From Cryptomeria japonica (lineage: Eukaryota; Streptophyta; Pinopsida; Cupressales; Cupressaceae): DNA of 64,000 bases. Each line of letters starts with the position of its first letter. The stretch's first letter is position 1. Position numbers and translations under genes: made by a program. The DNA lies in contig NC_081413.1 of the NCBI RefSeq assembly GCF_030272615.1, positions 717,171,867 to 717,235,866 of the forward strand, written 5' to 3'. Below the pieces are notes generated by a model. It did no database searches. It was given only the letters and a program-made list of their open reading frames with translations, and was not told the origin of the DNA. Shown one piece after another: positions 48,263 to 58,739 of this stretch.

Positions 48263-50261
48263 TCAGGAGGGAATCTTCTTCTAATTTGTGAGGAAAGATC
48301 ATATGCAATTTTCTTCATAGAAGTAGTTATAGTCTCAACAATCTTGTCGAAATCTTCCCTTTTAAATCTTGCTAGTTGCTTCCTAGGGTGCTTTTCTGGT
48401 TCCTCAAGGTCAACTGTGGCATAGAAGTGCATTGGTATCTCAACTCCCCATTCATTGGTACATACTTCCCCGTCTGCACCGATTTTTAAAAAGTTATCAG
48501 GATTGTTCAAATTTGTGAGTGTCTACCACTTAACAAATTTTTCATCAGATAGTGTTGGTTGATTTCAATAGAGATTGTTGAGGGTGATGCATGCCATCTT
48601 ATGCAGCATAGCATATTTTGTAGTATACATAGATCTTTTCTAGGAATCCTTCATAATATTCCTCATTTCCTCTAGCATGGACAAAAGAGCTGCTAAAGTT
48701 AAGAGTGTCTCTAAATTACTTAACCTGCAAAGAAGTTCAGGAAATTTCGGTTGATCTGATTTGTCGTGAGTTGTGTGAAATAGTCCAATCAAGGATATAT
48801 ATTCTGAAAAGAACTCGATGCGTTGGACAATCCAAAGAGATCCATCTAGTATCATTATCCTTGAGAATCTTGTTCCCATCAGTTATTCCATCAGCAAAGT
48901 GTTGAAATTCCATAAATCACTTGGGACTTCGACATAAGTGTGAGTAGAGCTCTCTGATTAAAATTTCATTTTTTTTAACCGAAGAAAACTTGCTCACAAT
49001 TCCAAAAGATAGATTCATTTTGTGAGCCATGTAGTGAATTGCAGTAATGTACGGTGCAAATGAAGTTTCAATCTTTGTACAAAGACCATTCCTGTGACCT
49101 TGCATTATTGAAGCTCCATCTGCTCCAACATAAACCAAATTTTTTTGGCTACTATCATGTCATCCATACCTCCATATTCAATTAAACTTCTCTTTAGTAG
49201 TTGAAATAAATTTTCCACTGTCGCACTCTCCTTCATTTTAGCAACAGATAGTAGATGAGGTTGGTGGGTATGATTCTCTATAGTATAAACATGCATGAAT
49301 ACCCATGAAGTATTTTCTACTATCGTAACTTCGTCTAAAGAAAATGCAATAAAGTTTGACTCTCTTATTTTTTCCTTTACATCTTCTTTTTCAACCTCAG
49401 CAAGACAACTTTCCCATTCCCATCCACTGTTTACTGACCAGTGTCTATTAGGATAATTAGGAACTTTCAAAAAGTGTGATAAACCACTAATGGATGGGAA
49501 ATCTATCATAGCATGCCCTCTGCTCAAAATATAAAAAAACAACGCTTAACTGAACAACTTTGCCCAATTGTTCTATTTGCATTGCTTTTCCAAAAACAGC
49601 TTCAATAGAACCTTTAACTTCAGCAGGCTTCGTCTGTATTTTCTCATGAAAATAATACTCTTTGGCATTCATCACATGCTTACATTCCTCCTTTGTTTTC
49701 CATCTTATCACTAATTTTTCAACCCCGTCTATCATTTGTTTTTCATAAACTTTACCCATATGCTTTTCTATGGTGTCAAATTTTAGCTGCAACCTAATTT
49801 CCTTGTTATGTTTCCAATTGCAAATCTTACACCTGCATTTTATTGGAGGCTCACTGGATACTTTGATGCCCAATTAATTTGAAAATTCCTCACTGACATA
49901 TCCCACTCCCGATCCTTTTTTGATTGTGGTTCACCCTTTTTTGATATGGCTTTTCTTTTCCCCTTCCATGCATTATCATCAATGGCATTATCACCCAAGT
50001 CGAATATATCATTCTAGCTAACTTGGGTATCTACCAGATGATCTTCTTCAAGATCATCCTGATCTGAGGTATCAAGGTCTTGTACTTGTACTTGTGATGA
50101 TGTACCTTCCTGATTTTCACCATAATCTTTTCCAATGCCAAAGTATGAAGACAATGTTCTTCTTTTTGTTGGCCTCTCCTGGCCTTCCACACATTTAGGT
50201 TTCCTATCCTTCTTCCTATTCGACATCTCCAACAAAATAAAGGTTGCCAAAAAAATATCAA
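48263..50261 (-). pseudogene. hAT-type transposase, N-terminal and catalytic part (right of element F)
   Basis: Minus-strand pieces in order. N-terminus 50014-50250: Lys/Arg-rich, RKPKCVEGQERPTKRRTLSS. About 49487-49880: SVRNFQINWASKYP and a zinc-finger-like block, CRCKICNWKHNKEIRLQLKF and EKHMGKVYEK. 49105-49542: SNFIAFSLDEVTIVENTSWV, the first catalytic block, and ESATVENLFQLLKRSLIEYG. 48917-49138: MVYVGADGASIMQGHRNGLC, the second Asp context, and ITAIHYMAHKMNLSF, the C/H-H block. About 48640-48879: LLCRLSNLETLLTLAALLSM. 48263-48510: the tail before F. The order resembles ZNF862/DUF4371-type hAT transposases. At least five frame breaks; dead. It would cut and move its own element. Confidence 0.8.
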
Positions 50262-51048
50262 TTTATTGAAGAAGCAATAATAGACTATAATGTATAATAC
50301 ACCACTTCAAAAATATGATCACTCACCTTTGGGTCACTGGAAGTCACCAATGTAGTCAACAACAATGATTTTCCTTGGTTTGAAACTTCACTATTGATCA
50401 AAATACAGAGCCTATAACCCACCAGATTGTGTTGAGATAGATATGATCTTTGCATGTATTTATACCAATCCTTATATGGCGAATTCCATGGGAATTTTAT
50501 ATGGTATACAAATATTTGGCGAATCCCGCGTAACTATAACATGACTTATGTAATTTTTGAGGTGATTATAGGTTGTCCAAATATGACTTATGTAATTTTT
50601 GAGGCGATTATAGGTGGTCCAAATATGACATGTAATTTTTGAGGCAATTATAGGTCATCCAAGTAATTGGCGAATACAATATAGTTGGTGAAAGTTGGGG
50701 TGAATGGAGATATGCATCGGCAAGATGTCAGGTGAATTGTGTCCCCCTGGCTAACAAATATTCACATGCCTATAGGCGAATTAAGGTCATCTATTAAAGC
50801 AACCTCGGAGAGTGTAGGCAAAAAAATTAAATTTACTGTGCGTCCACCATATATTGTATTGGCAAAATCATCGCATGGAAACATTTAATTGCATAAAACA
50901 TATGGCGATTAGGCTGTGAATTTGATAGAAATTGATAATGTTCTGGCGACATGGCCACCCCCAATCAGTACAAAATATTCGCCATTTCCGACATGGCCGA
51001 TGTGAAAAATTTGCCATTGGCGAATATTCGCCACTAAAGTAATCTCTG
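50262..51048 (-). other. Candidate hAT 5' end with GGCGA subterminal motifs
   Basis: The sequence upstream of the transposase start contains about ten copies of a TGGCGA(A/T)T-like hexamer on either strand (near 50477, 50518, 50665, 50773, 50902, 50943, 50975, 51018 and 51027). The arrangement resembles subterminal transposase-binding repeats of hAT elements. A candidate terminal inverted repeat on the minus strand is CAGAGATTACTTTAGTGGCG (51029-51048), which has the CAG start common in hAT ends. No matching left end was found, so this remains tentative. Confidence 0.4.
50541..50664. repeat. Three tandem copies of a 42 bp unit
   Basis: Units start at 50541, 50583 and 50625: ATGACTTATGTAATTTTTGA, then GG(T/C)(G/A)ATTATAGGT..TCCAA. 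The third unit has lost two bases near its start. Confidence 0.9.
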
Positions 51049-51531
51049 CTAGATAGGTACCAGACCTATTTTGGGTCCACCACGCCAAAGCAACATCTTC
51101 AAGCAATTTAAGAATTATCAAGGAACATCTTCAACATCCTGAAATCCATCTAGAAGCTACATCAAAACCACTTATGCATCCAAACACAATTCCTCATTGA
51201 AAGCTCTGCTGGTAAAGCCTTAAACCAGTGTTGGTAAGGGTTTACCAGTGTGTATTATAACATCTAATTACCAAGCCAATACAAACTAACCAAAACATGC
51301 TCATGGAGCATATAACACATGAAATCTAATATAATTCACAGATCCAAACATGCCAGAAATTCCAACATATAATCTCTTCTGCTAGTAATACTAGATCTTG
51401 TACCTGTAACTTGTCTGTCGGTAGCCATCCATAACAGCCAGTGTAAATCTATTTGTCGATAACAACTAGTGTTGACATCAATGACAAAACATCAATGCAA
51501 TCACATAATCAATTCATCCATGATGCCAACA
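51049..51531 (-). repeat. Element G 3' LTR (left border uncertain)
   Basis: The right end is clear: TGATGCCAACA at 51531 followed by ATATCCCCCTTTGG (a polypurine tract on the minus strand). The left end is set provisionally next to the candidate hAT end. There is a TG at 51047, but the G-run and start motif seen in the other copia LTRs here are missing, so the LTR may be truncated. Confidence 0.5.
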
Positions 51532-51957
51532 ATATCCCCCTTTGGCATTGATGACAACACTAGATGTGAAAAAACATCTAAGTACCAAAAAGTGCCAAAA
51601 CAAGTCTCCCCCTAAGAATGATATCCCTATAAGGTTCTGAACAAATCTCTCTCCCTAATGTATACAACTTTTCTTTTATTTTCACATCAATATCTCCCCC
51701 CCTTTGACATCAATGCCAAAAACTTGACAAAAATATCAAAGAAATGATATAAACCTCTGAATCTCAAAGCTGACTACTCCCCCTGAGTAGTAGCACCATT
51801 CATCAGTGCCAAAATGAATAATGTTCCTAATAATGCATACCAAACTAATGAAAAACTTCACCAATCAAGTCTCTGACGGAGGGGCACAAAACCCTAACAT
51901 GTCTCTCAAGTATTCAAATGATTCCTTAGATAGTGGTTTAGTGAATATGTCTGCAAT
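51532..51957 (-). other. Element G polypurine tract and 3' untranslated region
   Basis: The tract ATATCCCCCTTTGG lies at 51532-51545, with further CTCCCCC runs near 51606, 51648 and 51690. Non-coding. Confidence 0.65.
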
Positions 51958-52525
51958 CTATTCTTTAGTGTTCACATAAACCAATTTGACTTCCTTTGCT
52001 TCTACCTTGTCCTTCAGAAAGTTATACTTTATTGAAATATACTTAGTCTTAGAGTAAAATACTATATTCCTAGACATGTCAATAGCTATAGAGTTATCAC
52101 AGTAGATAACTACTGGTTCACTACAATTTACCCTGATATCCTTCAACATTTGCTTCATCCACAAAACTTGAGTGCAATTAGTTGTTGCTGCAACATACTC
52201 AGCTTCTACAGTAGATAAAGAAATGCATGAATATTTTTTGCTTATCCATGAACCCAGTTTCTTTCCAAGAAATATCTGAGTCAGTATATGCACATAAAGT
52301 GAAATCATCATCTCTGGAATACCATAAACCATATTCTTTTGTTCCTTGCAAATACCAGAATATTCTCTTCACTACACATTCATGATTTTCTTTAGGATTA
52401 ATTTGATATCTTGAAACAATACTTACTACATTCATAATATCAGGTCTAGTATGAGTTAGATATAACATACCACCAATCATGGATTTATACCGGTGTAGAA
52501 GTATCCTTGATAGATAATTTCTCAT
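51958..52525 (-). pseudogene. Element G RNase H domain
   Basis: Two overlapping frames. The segment 52199-52525 gives MIGGMLYLTHTRPDIMNVVS and CVVKRIFWYLQGTKEYGLWY (RT connection), then TDSDI. The segment 51958-52332 gives KKLGSWISKKYSCISLSTVE, AEYVAATTNCTQVLWMKQML, YCDNSIAIDMSRN and FYSKTKYISIKYNFL. The TVEAEY and YCDN acidic residues are kept. A frameshift lies near 52260-52300. It ends at a stop after VNTKE, where the family has Q(L/I)AD. Confidence 0.87.
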
Positions 52526-53288
52526 TTGTAGCCATAGAAGTACTTACCGGTTTGGAATTCTCCATACCAAACTTCTTCAACAATTCTCTCAGATACTTAG
52601 TTTGATAGATAAAAATCCCTTTATTAGTTTGAGTAATATGCAAAGCTAAGAAAAATTTCATCTCACCAATCATGGACATTTCAAATTCATTTTTCATGTT
52701 GTTAGCAAATTCCATGCACAATTTATCTTATCCTCAAAAAATGATATCATCAACAAAAAATTCAATAATCAAAATATAATTATCAGTGATCTTATAGTAT
52801 AGATTACTATCATCACTGCCTTTAGTAAAACCAAGCTTCAAAAGATATTTATCCAACCTTACATACCAAGCTCTAGGAGCCTGTTTCAAACCGTATAAAG
52901 CTTTCTTCAATCTGCAAACCATATCTTTATCATTTGTCAATAAAAATCCACCAGGTTGTTCAATGTAAACTTCTTCCTCAAGCTCACCATTCAAAAATGC
53001 ACATTTGACATCCATTTGATAAACTTTATAGTTCTTATAAGCTACATAGGCAAGAAATAGTCTAACAACTTCAATTCTAGATACGGGTGCAAATGTCTCA
53101 CCACAATCAATTCCTTCCATTTGAGAATATCCTTTACAAACTAATCTAGCCTTGTTCCTTACAACTTGACCATCCTCATTCAGTTTATTCCTAAAAACCC
53201 ATTTAGTTCCAATAACATTCTTATTTTTAGGCTGGGGAACTAAAGACCAAGTTTCATTCTTCTCTGTCTGATCTAATTCATCTTCCAT
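52485..53288 (-). pseudogene. Element G reverse transcriptase
   Basis: The open stretch 52734-53288 (184 codons) begins [20 protein letters not shown]. It contains [40 protein letters not shown] and [20 protein letters not shown]. The catalytic FVDD is intact (FFVDDIIF, about 52740-52756). A stop at 52731 breaks it. The segment 52485-52721 continues MSMIGEMKFFLALHITQTNK and KFGMENSKPVSTSMATNEKL. Confidence 0.88.
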
Positions 53289-53293
53289 AGCCT

Positions 53294-54505
53294 TTAACCA
53301 ATGTTTGTCCTTACAAGCTTCAATAGCATTTGTTGGTTCAACTTGAGAAACAAGAATACCTCTTCATTTGCCAATTTTCTTCTTGTCATAACTTTCTTGT
53401 TTCTATCTCCAATAATTTGATCTTCAAAATGATTTAATCTTACATATCTTGGTGTCTTTTGAACATCAGGTTCACCACTCTGATCATCAGTCATAGTTGA
53501 ATGTTCTGATTGTGCCGGTGTAACTATTTTAGCTTCCTATATCGATTAAGGCATTGCTAGTTTTGTTATGATCATTTCCACTCCTGGTTCCCTATCATAT
53601 GATATAGAATGATTTATGTACTATTTATCCACTTTCACATTAGTACTTTCCACAATTTTCTGCAGTCTTTTTTTATAACATCTATATGCTTTGCTTTGAA
53701 TTGAATAACCAAGAAATATTCCTTCATCACATCTAGGATCAAACTTTCCAATTAAATCATCTCTTTTAATATAGCATTTACTTCCAAAAATTCTAAAATA
53801 CCTAACAGTAGGTGTGTGTCCAAACCATAGTTCATAAGGGGTCTTACTGGTTTCACCTTTGATGTGAACTCTATTCAATGTGTAGACTGATGTACTTATT
53901 TCTTCTCTCTAGTAGATATGAGGCAATTTGGTTTCCATCATCATGGATCTATCTGCATCCAAAATGGTTATGTTCTTCCTTTCAAGCATTCCATTTTGCT
54001 GAGGAGTACTAGGTGCAGATAGCTGTCTCCTGATTCCATTTGTCTCACAATAACTATTAAATTCATGAGAAGTGAATTCAAAGCCATGATCCGATCTCAG
54101 ACATTTAATTTTTAATCTAGTTTCAATTTCAACCTTCGCTTTAAAGATCTTGAATTTCTCAAAAGCTTCAGACTTCTCCCTCAGAAAAGTCACCCACATC
54201 ATTCTAGAATAGTCATCAATAATCAACATGAAATACCTATCACCTTGAAATATTCTAATCCTTGTTGGATCACATAAGTTAGTGTGAATCAAATCAAGTA
54301 CATCATTAGATTCATCATGTATGCTCTTAAAATGACTTCTAATTTGCTTACCCAATTGACATTCCTTACATACTAAATTATGACGCTTCATAATCTTAGG
54401 TATATCTCTAACTGCCTTAGTTGAACTGATCTTAACAATGCAATCAAAATTAACATGACACAACCTTTTATGCCATAGCCAACTCTCATCGATATGAGAA
54501 ATCAA
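53294..54505 (-). pseudogene. Element G integrase and linker
   Basis: The segment 53909-54505 starts in the zinc-binding domain (SWLWHKRLCHVNFDCIVKIS ... CKECQLGKQIRSHF) and continues LIHTNLCDPTRIRIFQGDRY, IIDDYSRMMWVTFLREKSEA, CLRSDHGFEFTSHEFNSYC and PQQNGMLERKNITILDADRS. The first catalytic Asp context reads HTNLCDP instead of HxDLCGP, so it appears lost; the second Asp and the Glu are present. The segment 53621-53878 is the C-terminal tail (TPYELWFGHTPTVRYFRIFG and EGIFLGYSIQSKAYRCYKKR). 53294-53494 is the linker to RT. Confidence 0.87.
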
Positions 54506-54550
54506 ACATGTTTTATTACTAGTATTTAAGTGAAAGATATTACTTCCTGT

Positions 54551-54946
54551 CTAAATACTGGTTGCGATTTCCAAACCAGTTTTGTTAATGATTTTGCATC
54601 TTCTATCTTTAAACTGAAGTTGAAAACCCTTATCAACCAATTCTCCAAAACTCAAAAGATTATGTTTTAAACCTTCTACATAATAGACATTATCAGAATT
54701 ATGCTTGCCCTCCAAAGAAATAATACTTCTACCTTTGTTCATACATGCTTTGTCATCTCCAAATCTGACTTGACCTCCTTTGTATTCTTGCAGGGACAAA
54801 AGTTTCCATTTATCTCCATTCATATGGTGTGAGCATCCACTATCAATTACCCATTCATCTTTATCTTCAAATTTTTCTGCCATGGCCTTCTCTTCATTCT
54901 TGATAGCCAGTTCCAGTTCATCTTCCTTCAAAGCATAGAACACCAA
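54551..54946 (-). pseudogene. Element G aspartic protease
   Basis: A 131-codon open stretch. It has an acidic N-terminus, then DEWVIDSGCSHHMNGDKWKL, the D-S-G active site. Next come GGQVRFGDDKACMNKGRSII and VYYVEGLKHNLLSFGELVDK. A stop at 54548-54550 separates it from the integrase zinc domain. Confidence 0.88.
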
Positions 54947-55026
54947 TTCCTTTCCATTGCCGAATCCACTAGTAGAGTCTTCTATTGGTTCATCTCTAGA
55001 GTCATTTGTTACTCTTTCCTCATCTG

Positions 55027-55982
55027 CTATGTAGCAATGTTTGCTTTTCTTGAATCTATATCTGTTCTTGTTAGTCTTAAAAGTTTTCTTAACTCTTTCC
55101 TCAAACCTTGCATTTCTTTCAAGACATCTAGATGCAAAATGACCAATCTTATTACATGCAAAACATTTAAAAGGGGATTTTCCTTCATACTTACTTCCAG
55201 TTGGTCCTTTAGGTACTCTTCTAGCAAATAAGGCTTTGAGTTGCTCAAGCTCTTCATCTTATTTCCTCACATCTTCCAATTATTTATCATATAGGGCTCT
55301 CTAATCACTCTTGTTGATAGATGATGATGATGATACATAAAAAGAAGGTGCAGACTTTACAGCTCAAAAGCAGATAATTTCCCAATCAAAATGTCTCTAT
55401 TAACTGAAGTGTTTGCCATTGTTCTTAACTCATTAATTGCAGTTGCCTTCATCTTGTAAGCTAGTGGAAGGGTTCTCAAGACTTTGGAAACTATTTCATC
55501 TTTAGTTAGAAATCCTCCACAACATTAATTCCCATAACAATCTCATTTACTCTTTCCATAAACACAACAATTCTTTCATTTTCTTCCATTTTTTAGTTTT
55601 CATATCTTACCCGGTAACCATCAAGTTTAGCAATTTTGAGAGTAGGGTCACCTTCATTCAGAGTTTTCAATTTGTCCTGCATAACCTTAGTCGATCATTT
55701 GTCAGTCAATCCCATGATTTGTTGATCAGTAAGTGCACATAGGAGGGCTTGTCTAGCTCTACAATAATTTTCAATATTCTTATCTAGGTCTGTAGGAGCA
55801 GGATTGCCAGATGCTGGATCATAAGGTGTGTATAATTTCTCAGTGATCTCCCAAATGTCCTTTCCAAGACATCTAAGATGAGTCTCCATTCTAATTTTCC
55901 ATATCCCATAATTTATTCCATCAAGCTTAGGGATTTCTCTTCTAAAAATAATTGTTGATGGATTAGTTGTGTTAGTTCCCAT
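55027..55982 (-). pseudogene. Element G Gag with intact zinc knuckle
   Basis: ATG 55982 (MGTNTTNPSTIIFRREIPKL, then DGINYGIWKIRMETHLRCLG) is the copia Gag N-terminus. The frame holds to 55695 and then breaks up to about 55270. At 55124-55165 a perfect CX2CX4HX4C knuckle (CFACNKIGHFASRC) is read in a frame different from the 55027-55257 open stretch. Several frameshifts. Confidence 0.85.
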
Positions 55983-56025
55983 AGGATCTACCTCAAGCGG
56001 TTAAGCTTCTACAAAATAGGACCAA

Positions 56026-56030
56026 AGCTT
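56026..56030. repeat. Presumed target site of element H (left copy)
   Basis: AGCTT directly left of the TG at 56031. On the minus strand it is the AAGCT part of the element G leader where the primer binding site should start. The matching right copy would lie outside the window. Confidence 0.55.
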
Positions 56031-56899
56031 TGTTGGCATTATACACTCAGATGAGAATAGTTGATGTTGTCATTGATGGCAGCCAACTAGTACTATGGTT
56101 CACAGGCTACACCAGCAATAACATCATTTACTAGCACCGACAGGCACTTCACATTGGCATCCAGTCTACACTGACAACAGAACATACTGACACTCAAGGC
56201 CGACTTGGAATAATAATGTTTTGTATTGTAAATTATATTTGTATAGCCGACTTGATGTATTGTAAAGACTCATATATGTAAGAGATCTTGTAAGTAATTT
56301 TGTAGTGAAGTTGTAAGGTAGATATAATGTATTAGGTAATGAATATGAGAGTGAATAACTATATATGCATTATGATGTAATTATCTTATGAGCGAATAAA
56401 AATAAGAGCAGAGTAGAGTGAATTTTATTCACTGACAAAGTTTTTGGTTAAGGTATTTGTTTGAGCTTAAACCGATACTGAATCAGGCATTGCAGATGCT
56501 ATTGCAAAGTAGTACATTGTATTTGGATTTAGTCATCCATTTGTAGTCAGTGGGACTCCTTTCTATTATTGAGCAGTGAGCTCTAGGTTGTTGTCCTTCT
56601 TGCATGTGCAGGCCCCTATTGTAAAAGTAATATTTATTCATATTGGCCAGTGAGTAAATATTGTGGGTCACAAATCCCACCGAGGTTTTTCCCTTACCGG
56701 GTTTCCTCACTAAAAATATCTGTGTTATGGTGTTCATTGATGGTTGTATTTCTGTTTCTCTTTACTGCATTATTATTTGCTTGCTAGTACATTAATTTGG
56801 GTTATAAAGTTAAAAATAAGTTCAAATATTTCATCCACTTGTTAGACACTGATTCACACCCCCCTCTCAGTGTCTTTGGGACTATCATTGGATCTAACA
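56031..56899 (+). repeat. Element H 5' LTR (869 bp)
   Basis: Starts TGTTGGCATTATACACTCAG, ends GGATCTAACA, and is followed by the primer binding site. Near its end it has CACACCCCCCTCTCAGTG (56855-56872), the C-run seen in reverse as a G-run at the start of the B, D and I LTRs. A TATA-like box may lie near 56360-56372 (ATATATGCATTA). Confidence 0.85.
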
Positions 56900-56901
56900 A
56901 T

Positions 56902-56914
56902 TGGTATCAGAGCC
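56902..56914 (+). promoter_or_regulatory. Element H primer binding site
   Basis: TGGTATCAGAGCC, a perfect match to the copia site complementary to initiator tRNA-Met, two bases after the LTR end. Confidence 0.93.
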
Positions 56915-57026
56915 TAGTCCTCTATTTACAGAAGCCTAACAACTTGAGGAAGATTCTGAAACTAGTACTAATGGAAAGTTTGAGACAACAGTTGGAAGGA
57001 TCACTTGAAGATTTTGATGAGAAAAA

Positions 57027-57900
57027 TTGAAGAATATCAAACTTGAAGATGATTTAAAGAATGCCCAGGAATTCATTAAAGCACTTCAGGAGAACATGGT
57101 TATGACACAAAATAAGAGGAAGGAACTTCGTGAGCAAATACAAAAACAAGATGATGATGAAAAGGAAACTCTTAGAGATATTGCAGAAAAATTGAGACAA
57201 AAGAACACTAACATGAAGAATGAAATGCAAGATCTAACCATGAGGCTATGCAAGGATATTGAAGAGAAAAAGAGGGATCAAGAATATTTGACTAGAAGAC
57301 TTAATGAAAGAGCTGATGAAACTCTGAGGCTTGGTCATGAAAATGATATACTTAAGATAAATTTGATTCACATGCAACATGATAAAGAGGAGCTTATGAG
57401 ACAAGTTAGCATTCTGGAAAATGAGTTGGTCACTGCAAATGAATACAATGACAAATTCAAGAAAATTCCAAAAAGGCTTGATGATATGTTGAAAAGTCAG
57501 AAACCTAATGGAGATACAATTGGACTTGGATTTGAACATGGAGAAATTTCTGGGACTGTAAACAATAAAGATCACAACAAACCGACAAGACAACCTAATG
57601 CCTATAAATTCAATGGAAAATGTTTTAATTGCAACAAATTTGGTCATAGAGAAAATCAGTGCAGATTTAGGAATAATCAGAATACAAATTTATCCACCGG
57701 TCAATGTTCCAAATGCAATAAAATTGGATATAATTCAGACAATTGCAGAATGAATGTAAAATGCTATGCTTGTGGTAGATTTGGACACTTATCTAATCAA
57801 TGCAGAATAAAAATCAGTCAAGGTCATGGAAAAGCTATTTAGAGGAACAATGTAACATGTTATGCATGTAGCAAGATTGGGCATACTGCAAGATTTTGAA
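57027..57900 (+). pseudogene. Element H Gag-like protein with zinc knuckles
   Basis: An open frame from MKNIKLEDDLKNAQEFIKAL. Residues 1-150 are Lys/Glu-rich with heptad-like spacing, a likely coiled coil. Then come CX2CX4HX4C knuckles: CFNCNKFGHRENQC (57621-57662), CSKCNKIGYNSDNC (57705-57746, His changed to Tyr) and CYACGRFGHLSNQC (57762-57803). After TAG 57840 a fourth follows in frame (CYACSKIGHTARF), with a stop in place of its last Cys. The capsid part typical of copia Gag is missing upstream, so this is a C-terminal Gag remnant or a reduced Gag. RNA binding is the likely role. Confidence 0.8.
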
Positions 57901-57910
57901 AAAGTAAGAC

Positions 57911-58047
57911 TGTTGGCAGTGGGCTAGCGTCCCTCGCGGGGATTCGCGACATGGTTTAACAGCCTCCTATGGATTCTATAAGTCTAGTGGTTGTATCAGA
58001 ATTGACAGGTTGATCTTTTGGTGCAATGACAACCCTAGCTTGTAACA
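57911..58047 (+). repeat. TRIM 5' LTR (137 bp)
   Basis: TGTTGGCAGTGGGCTAGCGT to GCTTGTAACA. It contains ATTCGCGACATGGTTTAACA, shared exactly with the second LTR. Confidence 0.92.
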
Positions 58048-58115
58048 AGTGGTATCAAAGCTTGGTCATAGGTTCGAATCATGCAGTCCACAATGATTGA
58101 CACTAGGAGGGGGAT

Positions 58116-58253
58116 TGTTGTTAGTGGGCCAGCGTCCTTCATGAGGATTCGCGACATGGTTTAACAGCCTCCTGTGGATTCTATAAGTCTAGTGGTTGTA
58201 TCAGGCATTGACAGGTTGATCTTTTTGTGCAATGCCAACCCTAGCTTGTAACA
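58116..58253 (+). repeat. TRIM 3' LTR (138 bp)
   Basis: TGTTGTTAGTGGGCCAGCGT to GCTTGTAACA. It differs from the first LTR at about ten positions including a one-base indel. Confidence 0.92.
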
Positions 58254-58258
58254 AATAC

Positions 58259-58739
58259 TGCATCAACGAAAAATAAAGGATCTAATGACAAAGGCAAAGA
58301 AAAAGTGAATGAAATAAAGCAAGAATTTTCTAAACAATGGATTAAGAAGAGATATCAGAGAATTGATGAATCTATCTCTGCACTGGTAGAATAGGGTAAC
58401 CCTCCACCGACAAGAGATTCTTCATCTAACTGAGGAATAATCCTTAGGGGTATGGCAACAAGTTGAAAATCATGCATTTACTCTTGGTTGATGGTAAGAA
58501 GTTATGATTCTTCTGTATTGGTAGATATGTGAAACTTTCATTTCATCAGAGAAGCATTTATTGCAGCTGTAAGTTAAATTTTTGGTTATAAAGGCACTGT
58601 AAACTCTCATTTCTAATTCACCAAGCATTCAAACATTCAAGAGAGCAAAATTAAGCAAAGGAATTTCCAAGGCGAAGCAACAAAGGTCTTTTTCAGAGCA
58701 TTCAAGGTTTTCACAGTTAAGAGGTATTTATCTTTCGCA
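58259..58739 (+). other. Element H spacer between Gag tail and extra ORF
   Basis: The Gag-tail frame continues past the TRIM (KGKEKVNEIKQEFSKQWIKK and RYQRIDESISALVE) to TAG near 58394. After that no frame persists. From about 58600 an untranslated leader for the next ORF seems to start, rich in AAGCATTCAAACATTCAAG-like repeats. Confidence 0.5.

Larger units (their letters stand above)
51049..56030 (-). mobile_element. Ty1/copia retrotransposon G (5' LTR outside window)
   Basis: A minus-strand copia element with 3' LTR (ending at 51531), polypurine tract, RNase H, RT, integrase, protease and gag. Related to B and D at family level but a different lineage. Its 5' leader is cut at 56030 by element H exactly where the primer binding site begins. 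Its 5' LTR must therefore lie right of the window. The outer edge of its 3' LTR is uncertain. Confidence 0.85.
57911..58253 (+). mobile_element. TRIM element (343 bp miniature LTR retrotransposon)
   Basis: Two direct LTRs (137 and 138 bp) starting TGTTG and ending TTGTAACA flank a 68 bp interior. A tRNA-Met-like primer binding site TGGTATCAAAGC (58050-58061) follows the first LTR, and a polypurine tract AGGAGGGGGAT (about 58105-58115) precedes the second. This is the full layout of a terminal-repeat retrotransposon in miniature. No coding capacity; it needs enzymes from another element. It sits in the frame that follows the H zinc knuckles. Confidence 0.92.
57906..58258. repeat. Target site duplication of the TRIM element (one mismatch)
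   Basis: AAGAC at 57906-57910 and AATAC at 58254-58258 flank the TRIM element. Four of five bases agree. Confidence 0.7.

Noticed and set aside
50909-51121. Minus-strand stretch with LLEDVALAWWTQNRSG, resembling a Gag LxGxAxxWW motif
   Set aside because: Only 70 codons, no further Gag blocks before or after, and it spans the candidate hAT/LTR border. Chance similarity is more likely.
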